Shown here: piece after piece, positions 17,349-24,809 of the stretch
How positions within the stretch are numbered: the stretch's first letter is position 1
How the letters are laid out: each line of letters opens with the position of its first letter
Source of the DNA: Haladaptatus halobius
GTDB taxonomy: Archaea > Halobacteriota > Halobacteria > Halobacteriales > Haladaptataceae
Length of the DNA: 64,000 bases
NCBI RefSeq assembly: GCF_020618475.1
Contig: NZ_CP085336.1
Location: 1,240,001 to 1,304,000, forward strand
Reading direction: 5' to 3'
Position numbers and translations under genes: made by a program
The notes under the pieces: generated by a model
Told to the model about the DNA's origin: nothing
Database searches by the model: none
Seen by the model: only the letters and a program-made list of their open reading frames with translations

Positions 17349-19498
17349 ACGTGGACATACTCGGGGGCGGCCCAGGGGGATTGTACGTCTCCCTGTTGCT
17401 CAAGAAGTCTTTCCCAGAGTGGGAGGTGACCGTCTACGAACGCGACCCCGCGGACAACACGTACGGGTGGGGGGTCGTCTTCTCGGACGCCACCCTCTCG
17501 TCACTCCGTGAGGCAGACCGACTCAGTCACGAACGGATCACTGATGCGTTCGTTCGCTGGGATCCGATTGATATCTACTACGACGGAGAGTACTTCCGAT
17601 GCAGCGGACACTCCTTCGCCGGCATTATGCGCTCAGATCTCCTGTCGGTTCTCCAGACCCGTGCAGTCGAACTTGGTGTCGAATTACGCCATGGTGAGCC
17701 GATCAACGATCCGGAGCAGCTTCGAGCGGAGTCCGACATCCTCATCGGCGCAGATGGTCTGAACAGCACCGTCAGAGAGACATACGACCAGGCGTTCCGG
17801 CCGAACAACAATGCGGGCAACGCCAAGTTCGCGTGGTTCGGAACCGTGAAGCCGTTCGACGTGTTCACATTCATTTTCCGAGAGAACGAACACGGGCTCT
17901 GGCGTATTCACGCCTACCCAGGGCGGAAGAGTACGTTCATCGTCGAATGCACCGAGGAAACGTGGGCGGCCGCCGGAATGGACGAAGCATCCGAGGAAGA
18001 GGCGCTCGGATATTTCGAGGAGCTCTTTGCAGATCACTTGGGAGACTACAAGCTCGAGTCCAAGCTCTACGCCTGGCGGAACTTCCCGACCGTGCGAAAC
18101 GCAACGTGGTCGCACGAGAACGTCGTTCTGATCGGCGACGCGGCCCATACCGCACACTTCTCCATCGGGTCGGGAACGAAGATGGCGATGGAAGATTCGA
18201 TCGCCCTCCAAGAGGCCTTCGAGGAACACGGTCGGGATATTCGGGCGGCATTCAACTGGTACGAGAAAGAGCGCCGTCCGCGTGTCCAAGGGCTCCAAGA
18301 GGCCGCCGAGCGAAGTGAGAACTACTTCGAGAACGTCGAGCGCTATCAGAATCTCCGCCCACGTCGGTTCGCGTTTAACCTCCTGACGCGGAGTGGACGA
18401 ATCACGTACGATAACCTCCGCGTCCGCGATCCGTCGTTCGTCGATCGCTTCGACCAATGGTTTACTGCAGCTGAGGGTGAGGAAGCGACGGCAGTAGCGA
18501 CGCCGCCGCTGTTCAAACACCTCTCGTTGCGAGACGTGCGGATACCAAACCGCACGGTCATGACGCTCCCACCCACAGAGACGGCAACCGACGGCCAGCC
18601 CGCGGACTCGTATCTTGACCAGTTAGTGATACGGGGCGAACAGGGACCCGGTATGCTGCTGACCGACCCACTCGCGGTCACACCCAACGGACGGATAACA
18701 ACTGGCACGCCCGGACTCTACGCCGACGACCACACCGACGCCCTCGGCGATGCGATTGCTCGAGTCCGCGACGCTTTGGCGGCGGAACCCATCGTCGGTG
18801 CCCACCTATTCCACGCCGGTCGACGTGGCGCGACCAAATCCCGCGACCGCGGCCTCGACCGTCCGCTTCCGGAACACGAACGGTGGGAACTGTTGGCACC
18901 CTCGGCGAAACCATTCGGGCCTGCAAGTCCGACACCGACCGCCATGGACACCGACGACCTTGATCGGGTTCGTGAAGCGTTCGTCACTGCAGCGGAGCGT
19001 GCTGAGAGGGCTGGATTCGATCATCTGCAACTCAACGCGGGGCATGGCTATCTCCTGTCGAGTTTCCTCTCACCGCTCTCGAACGACCGTGACGATGAGT
19101 ATGGCGGGTCGCTAGAGGAGCGGATGCGCTACCCGCTCCAGGTGTTTGACGCCGTTCGTGACGCGTGGCCGGAGGAGAAATCCCTCGGAGTGACCCTCCA
19201 AGCGACCGATTGGAATCTAAACGGCCTCAAAACGCACGAGGCATACGCGGTGGCTCGATCGCTCAAGGAACGCGACTGTGACCTCCTTGCGATCGTGGCT
19301 GGGCAAGCCTCCGTTCGGGAACGCCCGCAGTTCGACACCGATACACTGGGCCGGTTTAGCGAACAGTTTCGTAACGAGGTCGAGATGCCAACACTCTCGA
19401 CAAATTACCTCACGACGTACGACGAGGTGAACACGATGGTCGGTGGAGGCCGGGCGGATTTGGTGTTGTTCCATCCGAATACTCCCGCATCCAGCTAG
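17345..19498 (+). CDS. 2-aminobenzoyl-CoA monooxygenase/reductase-like FAD-OYE fusion
   Basis: The 717-residue protein joins two flavin enzymes. Residues 1-380 form a hydroxylase of the salicylyl-CoA/2-aminobenzoyl-CoA monooxygenase type: GGGPGGLYVSLLLKK at the start (FAD), DILIGADGLNSTVR near 143 (DG motif) and LIGDAAHTAHFSIGSG near 262 (GD motif). From about residue 390 (FKHLSLRDVRIPNRTVM) an old-yellow-enzyme domain follows, with HLFHAGRRG, LNAGHGYLLSSFLSPLSN and YGGSLEERMRYPLQ. The only well-known proteins with this order are the fused 2-aminobenzoyl-CoA monooxygenase/reductase of Azoarcus evansii and salicylyl-CoA 5-hydroxylase-type relatives. It should hydroxylate C5 and reduce the ring of 2-aminobenzoyl-CoA. 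It starts at GTG, overlapping the LLM stop. Confidence 0.85.
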   Translation: MNVDILGGGPGGLYVSLLLKKSFPEWEVTVYERDPADNTYGWGVVFSDATLSSLREADRLSHERITDAFVRWDPIDIYYDGEYFRCSGHSFAGIMRSDLLSVLQTRAVELGVELRHGEPINDPEQLRAESDILIGADGLNSTVRETYDQAFRPNNNAGNAKFAWFGTVKPFDVFTFIFRENEHGLWRIHAYPGRKSTFIVECTEETWAAAGMDEASEEEALGYFEELFADHLGDYKLESKLYAWRNFPTVRNATWSHENVVLIGDAAHTAHFSIGSGTKMAMEDSIALQEAFEEHGRDIRAAFNWYEKERRPRVQGLQEAAERSENYFENVERYQNLRPRRFAFNLLTRSGRITYDNLRVRDPSFVDRFDQWFTAAEGEEATAVATPPLFKHLSLRDVRIPNRTVMTLPPTETATDGQPADSYLDQLVIRGEQGPGMLLTDPLAVTPNGRITTGTPGLYADDHTDALGDAIARVRDALAAEPIVGAHLFHAGRRGATKSRDRGLDRPLPEHERWELLAPSAKPFGPASPTPTAMDTDDLDRVREAFVTAAERAERAGFDHLQLNAGHGYLLSSFLSPLSNDRDDEYGGSLEERMRYPLQVFDAVRDAWPEEKSLGVTLQATDWNLNGLKTHEAYAVARSLKERDCDLLAIVAGQASVRERPQFDTDTLGRFSEQFRNEVEMPTLSTNYLTTYDEVNTMVGGGRADLVLFHPNTPASS

Positions 19499-19637
19499 TG
19501 AACTAGCCCTTCAACTCGCTTCGCTTGTTCGTGGAGGACGGAACCGTCGTACTTAGTAGAGGAATGCACAATCGGAGGTGCCAGACAAGAAGTCGTTTTC
19601 CCGGATGAGTCGAGAACGTTCTCCGTGTAGTAGTATT

Positions 19638-19678
19638 GCTGTCCTCGCGTGGCCGAAAGATTTCATCGTGAGGACAGC
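19638..19678. promoter_or_regulatory. 12-bp inverted repeat upstream of the RidA operon TATA
   Basis: GCTGTCCTCGCG (19638-19649) pairs with CGTGAGGACAGC (19667-19678) with one G:T mismatch and a 17-base spacer. It ends just before the TATA element CTTAAGAT (about 19680-19687) that lies about 30 bp upstream of the RidA ATG. It could be an operator next to the BRE, or a terminator for the preceding gene. Confidence 0.45.
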
Positions 19679-19710
19679 TCTTAAGATAGCTGCGCCAGTT
19701 GTTCTCACAC

Positions 19711-20133
19711 ATGAAACGGCAAATCGTCTCGCCGCCGGAGTTGGCCGAGCCCCGTGGATTCAATCACGGTGTGCTGGTCGAGGGCGGGAAGACACTCTAT
19801 CTCGCGGGCCAGGACGCGACGGGAGCAGACGGAAACATCGTCGCCCCAGATGACCTTGTCCGCCAGTTCGAACAGGTGCTCGAAAACCTCGCGACGGTCG
19901 TCGAGCAAGCTGGCGGTGCGAGTGAAAATATCGTGAAACTCAATATCTTCGTCGCAGACCGTGAGCAGTATCGTTCAAACCTCGAGCCGCTGGGCGAGGT
20001 GTTCGGCCGATATTTCGAGGAGTATCCGGCGCTCGCACTCTTCGAGGTGAGCGGCTTCTTCAAAGAAGAGACATTAGTCGAGTTGGAAGGGTTCGCCGTC
20101 ATCGACGAGAAGGGAACGAACGATGCTCGGTGA
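19711..20133 (+). CDS. RidA-family enamine/imine deaminase
   Basis: The 140-residue protein is a YjgF/YER057c/UK114 (RidA) family member: RQIVSPPELAEPRGFNHGVL, LYLAGQDATG, VKLNIFVADREQYRSNLEPL and YPALALFEVSGFFKEETLVELEGFAVI. RidA proteins hydrolyse enamines and imines to ketones and ammonia. In this operon the expected ring product of 2-aminobenzoyl-CoA is a cyclic enamine, so release of ammonia from it is a natural role. RidA-like genes also accompany bacterial aminobenzoyl-CoA clusters. The last 11 bases overlap the acyl-CoA dehydrogenase start, showing operon coupling. Confidence 0.85.
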   Translation: MKRQIVSPPELAEPRGFNHGVLVEGGKTLYLAGQDATGADGNIVAPDDLVRQFEQVLENLATVVEQAGGASENIVKLNIFVADREQYRSNLEPLGEVFGRYFEEYPALALFEVSGFFKEETLVELEGFAVIDEKGTNDAR

Positions 20134-21271
20134 ATTTGCCGTCACCGCTGACCACGAGACGCACCGTGAGACGGTACGCGAGTTCTGCGAGGAGGAGATA
20201 CTACCGCATATCGAAGAGTACGAAGAGCGCGGGGAGTTCCCTGCGGAACTCATCCGACGGGTCGGCGAAGCGGGGTTGACGGGCGTTCCCTTCTCGACAG
20301 AGGTAGACGGGGGCGGGCTCGACTACCGCTCATTCGCAGTCACGGTTGAGGAACTCTCGCGAGCATGGAAATGCGTCGCGGGTGCCGTCAACATCGCCTG
20401 CGGACTGGTGGGCTACCCGATCGCCGAGTTTGGCACCGACAGCCACCGTGAGGAGTGGCTCGCACCGATCTGTCGGGGAGAATCCATTCCTGCGCTGTCG
20501 ATGACCGAACCCGACGCAGGGAGTGATGCCGCCGCGATGGAAACCACTGCTCAACGTGAGGGTGACGAATGGGTTATTGACGGCCACAAGGTGTGGACGA
20601 CCAACGGTGAAGCCGCAGACTTCCTCCTCATCGTCGCGCGTACGGGTGACGAGGGCCACGGGGGATTGAGCCTGATCGGCATCCCCAATCCCGGCGACCG
20701 TGACGGAGTGGAGTTCGTCCGGAACATTCCCTGCATGGAAGGTGACACCGCTATCGAAAGCGAGATTCGATTCGACGATGTCCGTGTTCCTGTCGAGAAT
20801 CTCGTCGGCGAGGAAGGACGCGGGTTCCGCTACGTCATGGAAGCGCTCGATATCGGCCGAATCGGCACCGCCGCCCAGGGTGTCGGTCTCGCGCAGGGAT
20901 CGCTCGATGCGGCGAAGGCGTTCGCCGACGAGCGAGAGCAATTCGGCCAGCCTATCCGCGAATTCCAAGGAATCGGATTCAAACTCGCAGATATGGCCAC
21001 GCGAACACAAGCGGCACGGCTGCTGACCATGTACGCCGCCGGAAACCGTGACCGGGGGGAACGCGTGACGCAGGACGCAGCGATGGCCAAGACCTTCGCT
21101 ACGGACGCGGCAATGGACATCGCAACGGAGGCAGTGCAAGTACTGGGATCACGGGGATACTCGCAGGACTACCCCGTCGAGCGGTACATGCGCGAGGCGA
21201 AGGGCACGCAGATCTACGACGGGACGAACGAGGTGAACCGACTCGTTGTAAGCAAGCGATTATACGAATGA
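20123..21271 (+). CDS. acyl-CoA dehydrogenase
   Basis: The 382-residue FAD protein has the standard acyl-CoA dehydrogenase plan: SMTEPDAGSDAAAMET near 130, KVWTTNGEAADFLLIVART near 155, QVLGSRGYSQDYPVERYMRE near 340 and the terminal catalytic region QIYDGTNEVNRLVVSKRL. The residue that serves as catalytic base in most members is Glu in (I/T)YEGT; here it is Asp. Acyl-CoA dehydrogenases of alicyclic CoA esters are reported to use Asp, so a cyclic substrate is a reasonable guess. It overlaps RidA upstream and MaoC downstream (ATGA) and is co-translated with them. Confidence 0.9.
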   Translation: MLGEFAVTADHETHRETVREFCEEEILPHIEEYEERGEFPAELIRRVGEAGLTGVPFSTEVDGGGLDYRSFAVTVEELSRAWKCVAGAVNIACGLVGYPIAEFGTDSHREEWLAPICRGESIPALSMTEPDAGSDAAAMETTAQREGDEWVIDGHKVWTTNGEAADFLLIVARTGDEGHGGLSLIGIPNPGDRDGVEFVRNIPCMEGDTAIESEIRFDDVRVPVENLVGEEGRGFRYVMEALDIGRIGTAAQGVGLAQGSLDAAKAFADEREQFGQPIREFQGIGFKLADMATRTQAARLLTMYAAGNRDRGERVTQDAAMAKTFATDAAMDIATEAVQVLGSRGYSQDYPVERYMREAKGTQIYDGTNEVNRLVVSKRLYE

Positions 21272-21723
21272 ACCAGAATTCGACGCAACGCTATTTCGAA
21301 GATCTCGCCGTGGGTGAGACGTTCAATCTCGGGGCAGAAACGGTCACCGAAGCGGAGATCATCTCCTTCGCCGAGCAATACGACCCGCAACCGATTCACA
21401 CCGACCCCGAGGCAGCTGCCGAGTCGATGTTCGGCACGCTCGTCGCCAGTGGCTGGCACACGGCGGCGATCAGTATGCGGCGATTCGTGGATGGCATCGT
21501 CGAAAAGGCAGGAATCGCCATCATCGCAGGCGTCGAGGTCGAGAACCTCCAGTGGAGGCGTCCCATCAAACCCGGCGATGTTCTCAATGCCGATGCGGAA
21601 ATCGTCGGTCTTGAAGAGTGGAACGAAGAGCGGGGTACCGTTCAATTCGAACTCGAGATGCGAACGGACGACGGTGACCCCGTACTGCAGCTGACCAAGC
21701 GGGTGTTGGTCGCGCGGAAGTGA
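21268..21723 (+). CDS. MaoC-like hot-dog dehydratase
   Basis: The 151-residue protein shows the MaoC signature RYFEDLAVGETFNLG, SFAEQYDPQPIHTDPEAA (catalytic Asp/His pair of the hydratase 2 motif), SGWHTAAISMRRFVDG and VENLQWRRPIKPGDVL. It is a single hot-dog domain of normal length. These enzymes hydrate enoyl-CoA esters. The start ATG overlaps the acyl-CoA dehydrogenase stop by 4 bases. In context it would add water to the double bond introduced by the dehydrogenase. Confidence 0.88.
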   Translation: MNQNSTQRYFEDLAVGETFNLGAETVTEAEIISFAEQYDPQPIHTDPEAAAESMFGTLVASGWHTAAISMRRFVDGIVEKAGIAIIAGVEVENLQWRRPIKPGDVLNADAEIVGLEEWNEERGTVQFELEMRTDDGDPVLQLTKRVLVARK

Positions 21724-21783
21724 GAGATGACGGCCTGCGAACCGACATCACCTTGATTATCCACGCCATCTCATTTCGAAGCG

Positions 21784-22551
21784 ATGACCGATCTGACACC
21801 GGATTTCTCGGGGCAGATGGCCGTCGTGACCGGCGGCACTCGTGGAATTGGACGCGCGATAACTGAAGCGTTCGCAGAAACTGGTGCCGATGTCGTGCCG
21901 ACCTCTCGCACCGAAGACGACGTCGTTGAGGCCGTCGAGGCTGTCCAAGAGCGGGGGTGTGAGTCACTCGTCGTCCCCACCGACGTAAGCGACCAGGAGG
22001 CAGTCGAGAAGCTCTTCGCACAGGTCAAAAACGAGTTCGGGCGCATCGACATCGTCGTCAACAATGCGGGAATCAATCCCCGAGGCGCACTCGGTCGCCC
22101 CGAGACAATCGACGTCGACGAGTTCGACCGGACGGTCGACGTGAATCTCCGCGGTGCATTTGCCTGCGCCAGGGAAGCAGGTGCAGCGTTACAAAAGTCG
22201 GGTGGTTCGCTCATCAACATCGCCAGTGTCGGCGGCGTTGTCGGTATCCCGCGCCAGCATCCTTACGTCGCATCGAAACACGGGCTTGTCGGCCTGACCA
22301 AGAGTCTCGCGCTCGATTGGGCGCCAGACGTTCGCGTGAACGCTGTCGCTCCCGGCTATGTGACCACCGACCTGACGGACGGTATCCGTGAGAACGAGGA
22401 TCTCTACCAACGTCTGCTCGACCAAACGCCGATGAAACGCTTCGCCGACCCCGACGAAGTCGCCGCACCTGTGGTGTTTCTCGCTAGTGAGATGGCATCC
22501 TACGTAACCGGTGAGTGTCTGGTCGTGGACGGTGGGTGGATCGCCGAGTGA
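21784..22551 (+). CDS. short-chain dehydrogenase (SDR)
   Basis: The 255-residue classical SDR has the cofactor motif VVTGGTRGIGRAI, VNNAGIN, the catalytic Ser in INIASVGGVVG and YVASK with Tyr and Lys, plus the terminal YVTGECLVVDGGW. It follows MaoC by 60 bp in the same direction and would oxidise the hydroxyacyl-CoA or ring alcohol made by the hydratase. A strong hairpin just after its stop suggests that the operon ends here. Confidence 0.88.
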   Translation: MTDLTPDFSGQMAVVTGGTRGIGRAITEAFAETGADVVPTSRTEDDVVEAVEAVQERGCESLVVPTDVSDQEAVEKLFAQVKNEFGRIDIVVNNAGINPRGALGRPETIDVDEFDRTVDVNLRGAFACAREAGAALQKSGGSLINIASVGGVVGIPRQHPYVASKHGLVGLTKSLALDWAPDVRVNAVAPGYVTTDLTDGIRENEDLYQRLLDQTPMKRFADPDEVAAPVVFLASEMASYVTGECLVVDGGWIAE

Positions 22552-22564
22552 CGTGCACGTCAAG

Positions 22565-22600
22565 CACAGGCCTCGCCTTCAACGAAAGAGGAGGCCTGTG
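22565..22600 (+). terminator. hairpin terminator after the RidA-SDR operon
   Basis: CACAGGCCTC (22565-22574) and GAGGCCTGTG (22591-22600) are perfect 10-base complements with a 16-base loop. A T6 tract follows about 20 bases later at 22621-22626. The position right after the SDR stop and before the promoter of the next gene fits a terminator. Confidence 0.55.
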
Positions 22601-22650
22601 AGGGGGATTCTGAGGGTAGCTTTTTTCGAGTAGGACGTGAGAATTATATC

Positions 22651-23424
22651 ATGGATGACGTCAACGCTGAGTTCAGCGTCGTAGACGGTATCGCTCGCAT
22701 CGAGATTCAGCGCGAAGCAAAGCTGAACGCAGTCGATATGGAGACGAAGCTGGTGATCACCGACCAACTTCGTGAGTATCGTGACCGGGATGACGTGCGA
22801 GTGGTGCTCTTTGAGAGTGCAGGCGATGCGTTCTGCGCTGGCGGCGATTTACAGGAGGTAAAAGATCGCGAGTACGCCCTCGAACCGTTCACCGAGACGT
22901 GGGAGGAATTGTTCACCGAAATGCGGACGATCCCCCAGCCGACGGTAGCGAAGATCGATGGGCATACGTACGGCGGTGGGTTCGATCTCCTCTTACACAC
23001 CGATATTCCGATTGCCGCGAACGACGCGCAAATCGGCCAACCGGAGTCGGCGCTCGGTATCGTCAATCACTTCTCGCCACCAGAACTGTTGGAGCGGGTC
23101 GGCCTTCCGACGGCGATGGATATACTCATGACTGGCGAACCGATCACGGGCGCTCGCGCCGATGAAATCGGTCTCGTAGCGAGAAGCGTTCCTACCGAGG
23201 AGTTGGATGCGACGGTTCAGGCAGTTTTCGACGCGCTCAGAGCCAAAAGTCCGCGGGTGCTCAAAAAACTTAAGCAAGGTATCTATGCGAGTACGGATAT
23301 GTCACCAACGGCCGCGAAAGCACACTTGGAGGCAGTCTCGTTGGAGGCGGCTCGTACCGATCCCGATTACCGGGAGGGCGTCGACGCTCAACTTGAACGA
23401 CGTGACCCCGATTGGCCGGCGTAG
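22651..23424 (+). CDS. crotonase-family enoyl-CoA hydratase/ring hydrolase
   Basis: The 257-residue protein has the crotonase fold: GDAFCAGGDLQEV (oxyanion hole), GHTYGGGFDLLLHTD near 115 and AQIGQPESALGIVNHFSPPELLERVG. Of the two hydratase glutamates, the one in QPE is present, but the first (GGGxEL in hydratases) is Asp. Ring-cleaving crotonases such as 2-ketocyclohexanecarboxyl-CoA hydrolase (BadI) depart from the hydratase pair, so ring opening is an alternative role. The ATG has AATTATATC directly before it and a T-run further up; it probably has its own promoter after the SDR terminator. Confidence 0.85.
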   Translation: MDDVNAEFSVVDGIARIEIQREAKLNAVDMETKLVITDQLREYRDRDDVRVVLFESAGDAFCAGGDLQEVKDREYALEPFTETWEELFTEMRTIPQPTVAKIDGHTYGGGFDLLLHTDIPIAANDAQIGQPESALGIVNHFSPPELLERVGLPTAMDILMTGEPITGARADEIGLVARSVPTEELDATVQAVFDALRAKSPRVLKKLKQGIYASTDMSPTAAKAHLEAVSLEAARTDPDYREGVDAQLERRDPDWPA

Positions 23425-23480
23425 CCAAGTGACTCACGTTCTTTTGTGACTTATTGTAGGAACGACTACAAGACAGTATG

Positions 23481-23489
23481 TTTATTATC
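23481..23489 (+). promoter_or_regulatory. TATA box of trpB-like gene
   Basis: TTTATTATC lies 30 bp before ATG 23511, a standard leaderless haloarchaeal arrangement. Confidence 0.5.
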
Positions 23490-23510
23490 TATCGTGTGGT
23501 GTGAGAGACC

Positions 23511-24683
23511 ATGGCTAAGAAAGGCCAGCAGCATGAATTTGGATCGTACGGAGGACGATATGTTCCTGATGAGCTAGCAGACGTCCTGCAACAGTTAGCT
23601 GATGCCTACGATAGCGTGAAAGATGATACAGACTTTCAGGCCGAACTACAGCGGCTGCAGCGAGATTTCGCCGGGCGACCAACACCGTTGTATCGCGCCG
23701 ATCGACTGTCGGCCGAGTACGGGGCAACAATCTATCTCAAACGCGAAGATCTGCTCCATGGCGGTGCGCACAAACTCAACAACTGCCTCGGGCAAGGACT
23801 CATGGCCAAACACGCCGGGAAGGAGCGTCTTATCGCCGAAACTGGAGCTGGTCAGCACGGAACGGCTACGTCTATCGTCGGTGCGCTCCTGGGACTCGAC
23901 ACGGTAATCTATCAGGGCAAGAAAGACCTTGAGCGTCAGAAGATGAACGCCTTCCGCATGGAATTGATGGGTGCAGACGTCAATGAAGTGACGCAGGGGG
24001 GACAGGGGCTTGCCGACGCTGTCGATGTCGCACTCGAAGATTTGATCGAGAACATCGATAACACGCACTATCTCGTCGGCTCTGTCGTCGGTCCAGATCC
24101 GTTCCCACGGATGGTTCGCGATTTCCAATCTGTCATCGGCAACGAGGCCCGTGAACAGATCCTCGAGAAAGAAGGGCGACTCCCTGACGCTGCAGTTGCG
24201 TGTGTCGGCGGGGGCTCTAACGCGATGGGACTATTCCATGCCTTCCGCGATGACGATGTCGAGTTTTTCGGAGCAGAGGGTGGTGGCGAAGGATCCGATT
24301 CGAAACGCCACGCTGCGCCGCTTGCTTCCGGAAAGGAAGACGTCATCCACGGGATGCGAACCCGCGTTCTCGACGATGACGTAGAAGTTCACTCCATCGC
24401 TGCGGGCCTCGACTATCCCGGCGTCGGACCCGAACACGCGATGTTCCGTGAAGTCGGCCGTTGTGAGTACCAAGCCGTCGTCGACGATGAGGCGCTTGAC
24501 GCCTTTCAAGACCTCTGCCGCCTCGAGGGAATCGTGCCGGCGTTGGAGTCGAGCCACGGCGTTGCGCTCGCAAAGAAACTCGCCGCAGAACGCGATTCGG
24601 ACGACGTCATCATTGTGAACCTGAGTGGCCGAGGTGACAAGGACGTCGACAAGATAGCGAACGAGTATCTCTCGAAGAGCTGA
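23511..24683 (+). CDS. trpB: stand-alone tryptophan synthase beta chain-like protein
   Basis: The 390-residue protein is TrpB by GSYGGRYVPDEL, REDLLHGGAHKLNNCLGQ (PLP Lys near residue 88), AETGAGQHGTA (catalytic Glu), PFPRMVRDFQSVIG, CVGGGSNAMG, GLDYPGVGPEHAM and NLSGRGDKDVD. TrpB condenses indole with serine to tryptophan. There is no trpA, trpC or other biosynthetic gene nearby; instead it sits amid kynureninase, dioxygenase and aminobenzoyl-CoA genes. It also departs from the usual GQHGVA (Thr for Val) and HKxNNALGQ (Cys for Ala). A role in feeding indole or an indole analogue into the catabolic route is an attractive inference; a simple biosynthetic paralogue remains possible. Confidence 0.9.
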   Translation: MAKKGQQHEFGSYGGRYVPDELADVLQQLADAYDSVKDDTDFQAELQRLQRDFAGRPTPLYRADRLSAEYGATIYLKREDLLHGGAHKLNNCLGQGLMAKHAGKERLIAETGAGQHGTATSIVGALLGLDTVIYQGKKDLERQKMNAFRMELMGADVNEVTQGGQGLADAVDVALEDLIENIDNTHYLVGSVVGPDPFPRMVRDFQSVIGNEAREQILEKEGRLPDAAVACVGGGSNAMGLFHAFRDDDVEFFGAEGGGEGSDSKRHAAPLASGKEDVIHGMRTRVLDDDVEVHSIAAGLDYPGVGPEHAMFREVGRCEYQAVVDDEALDAFQDLCRLEGIVPALESSHGVALAKKLAAERDSDDVIIVNLSGRGDKDVDKIANEYLSKS

Positions 24684-24689
24684 ATCGAC

Positions 24690-24720
24690 TTTCAAGGTTC
24701 CAGAGTCCCGTTTTATTAGA
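24690..24720 (+). terminator. possible U-tract terminator after trpB
   Basis: CCCGTTTTATTAG follows the trpB-like stop at about 24706-24718; archaeal transcription can end at such T tracts without a hairpin. Confidence 0.3.
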
Positions 24721-24809
24721 CGCGGGCACTATTTCCCTTCCCACAGAATGAGCGAACGCGAGTAGGAGGGATAGTGCATCGGGAGGCCCATTTGCGGTAG
24801 AGAGGTGAC

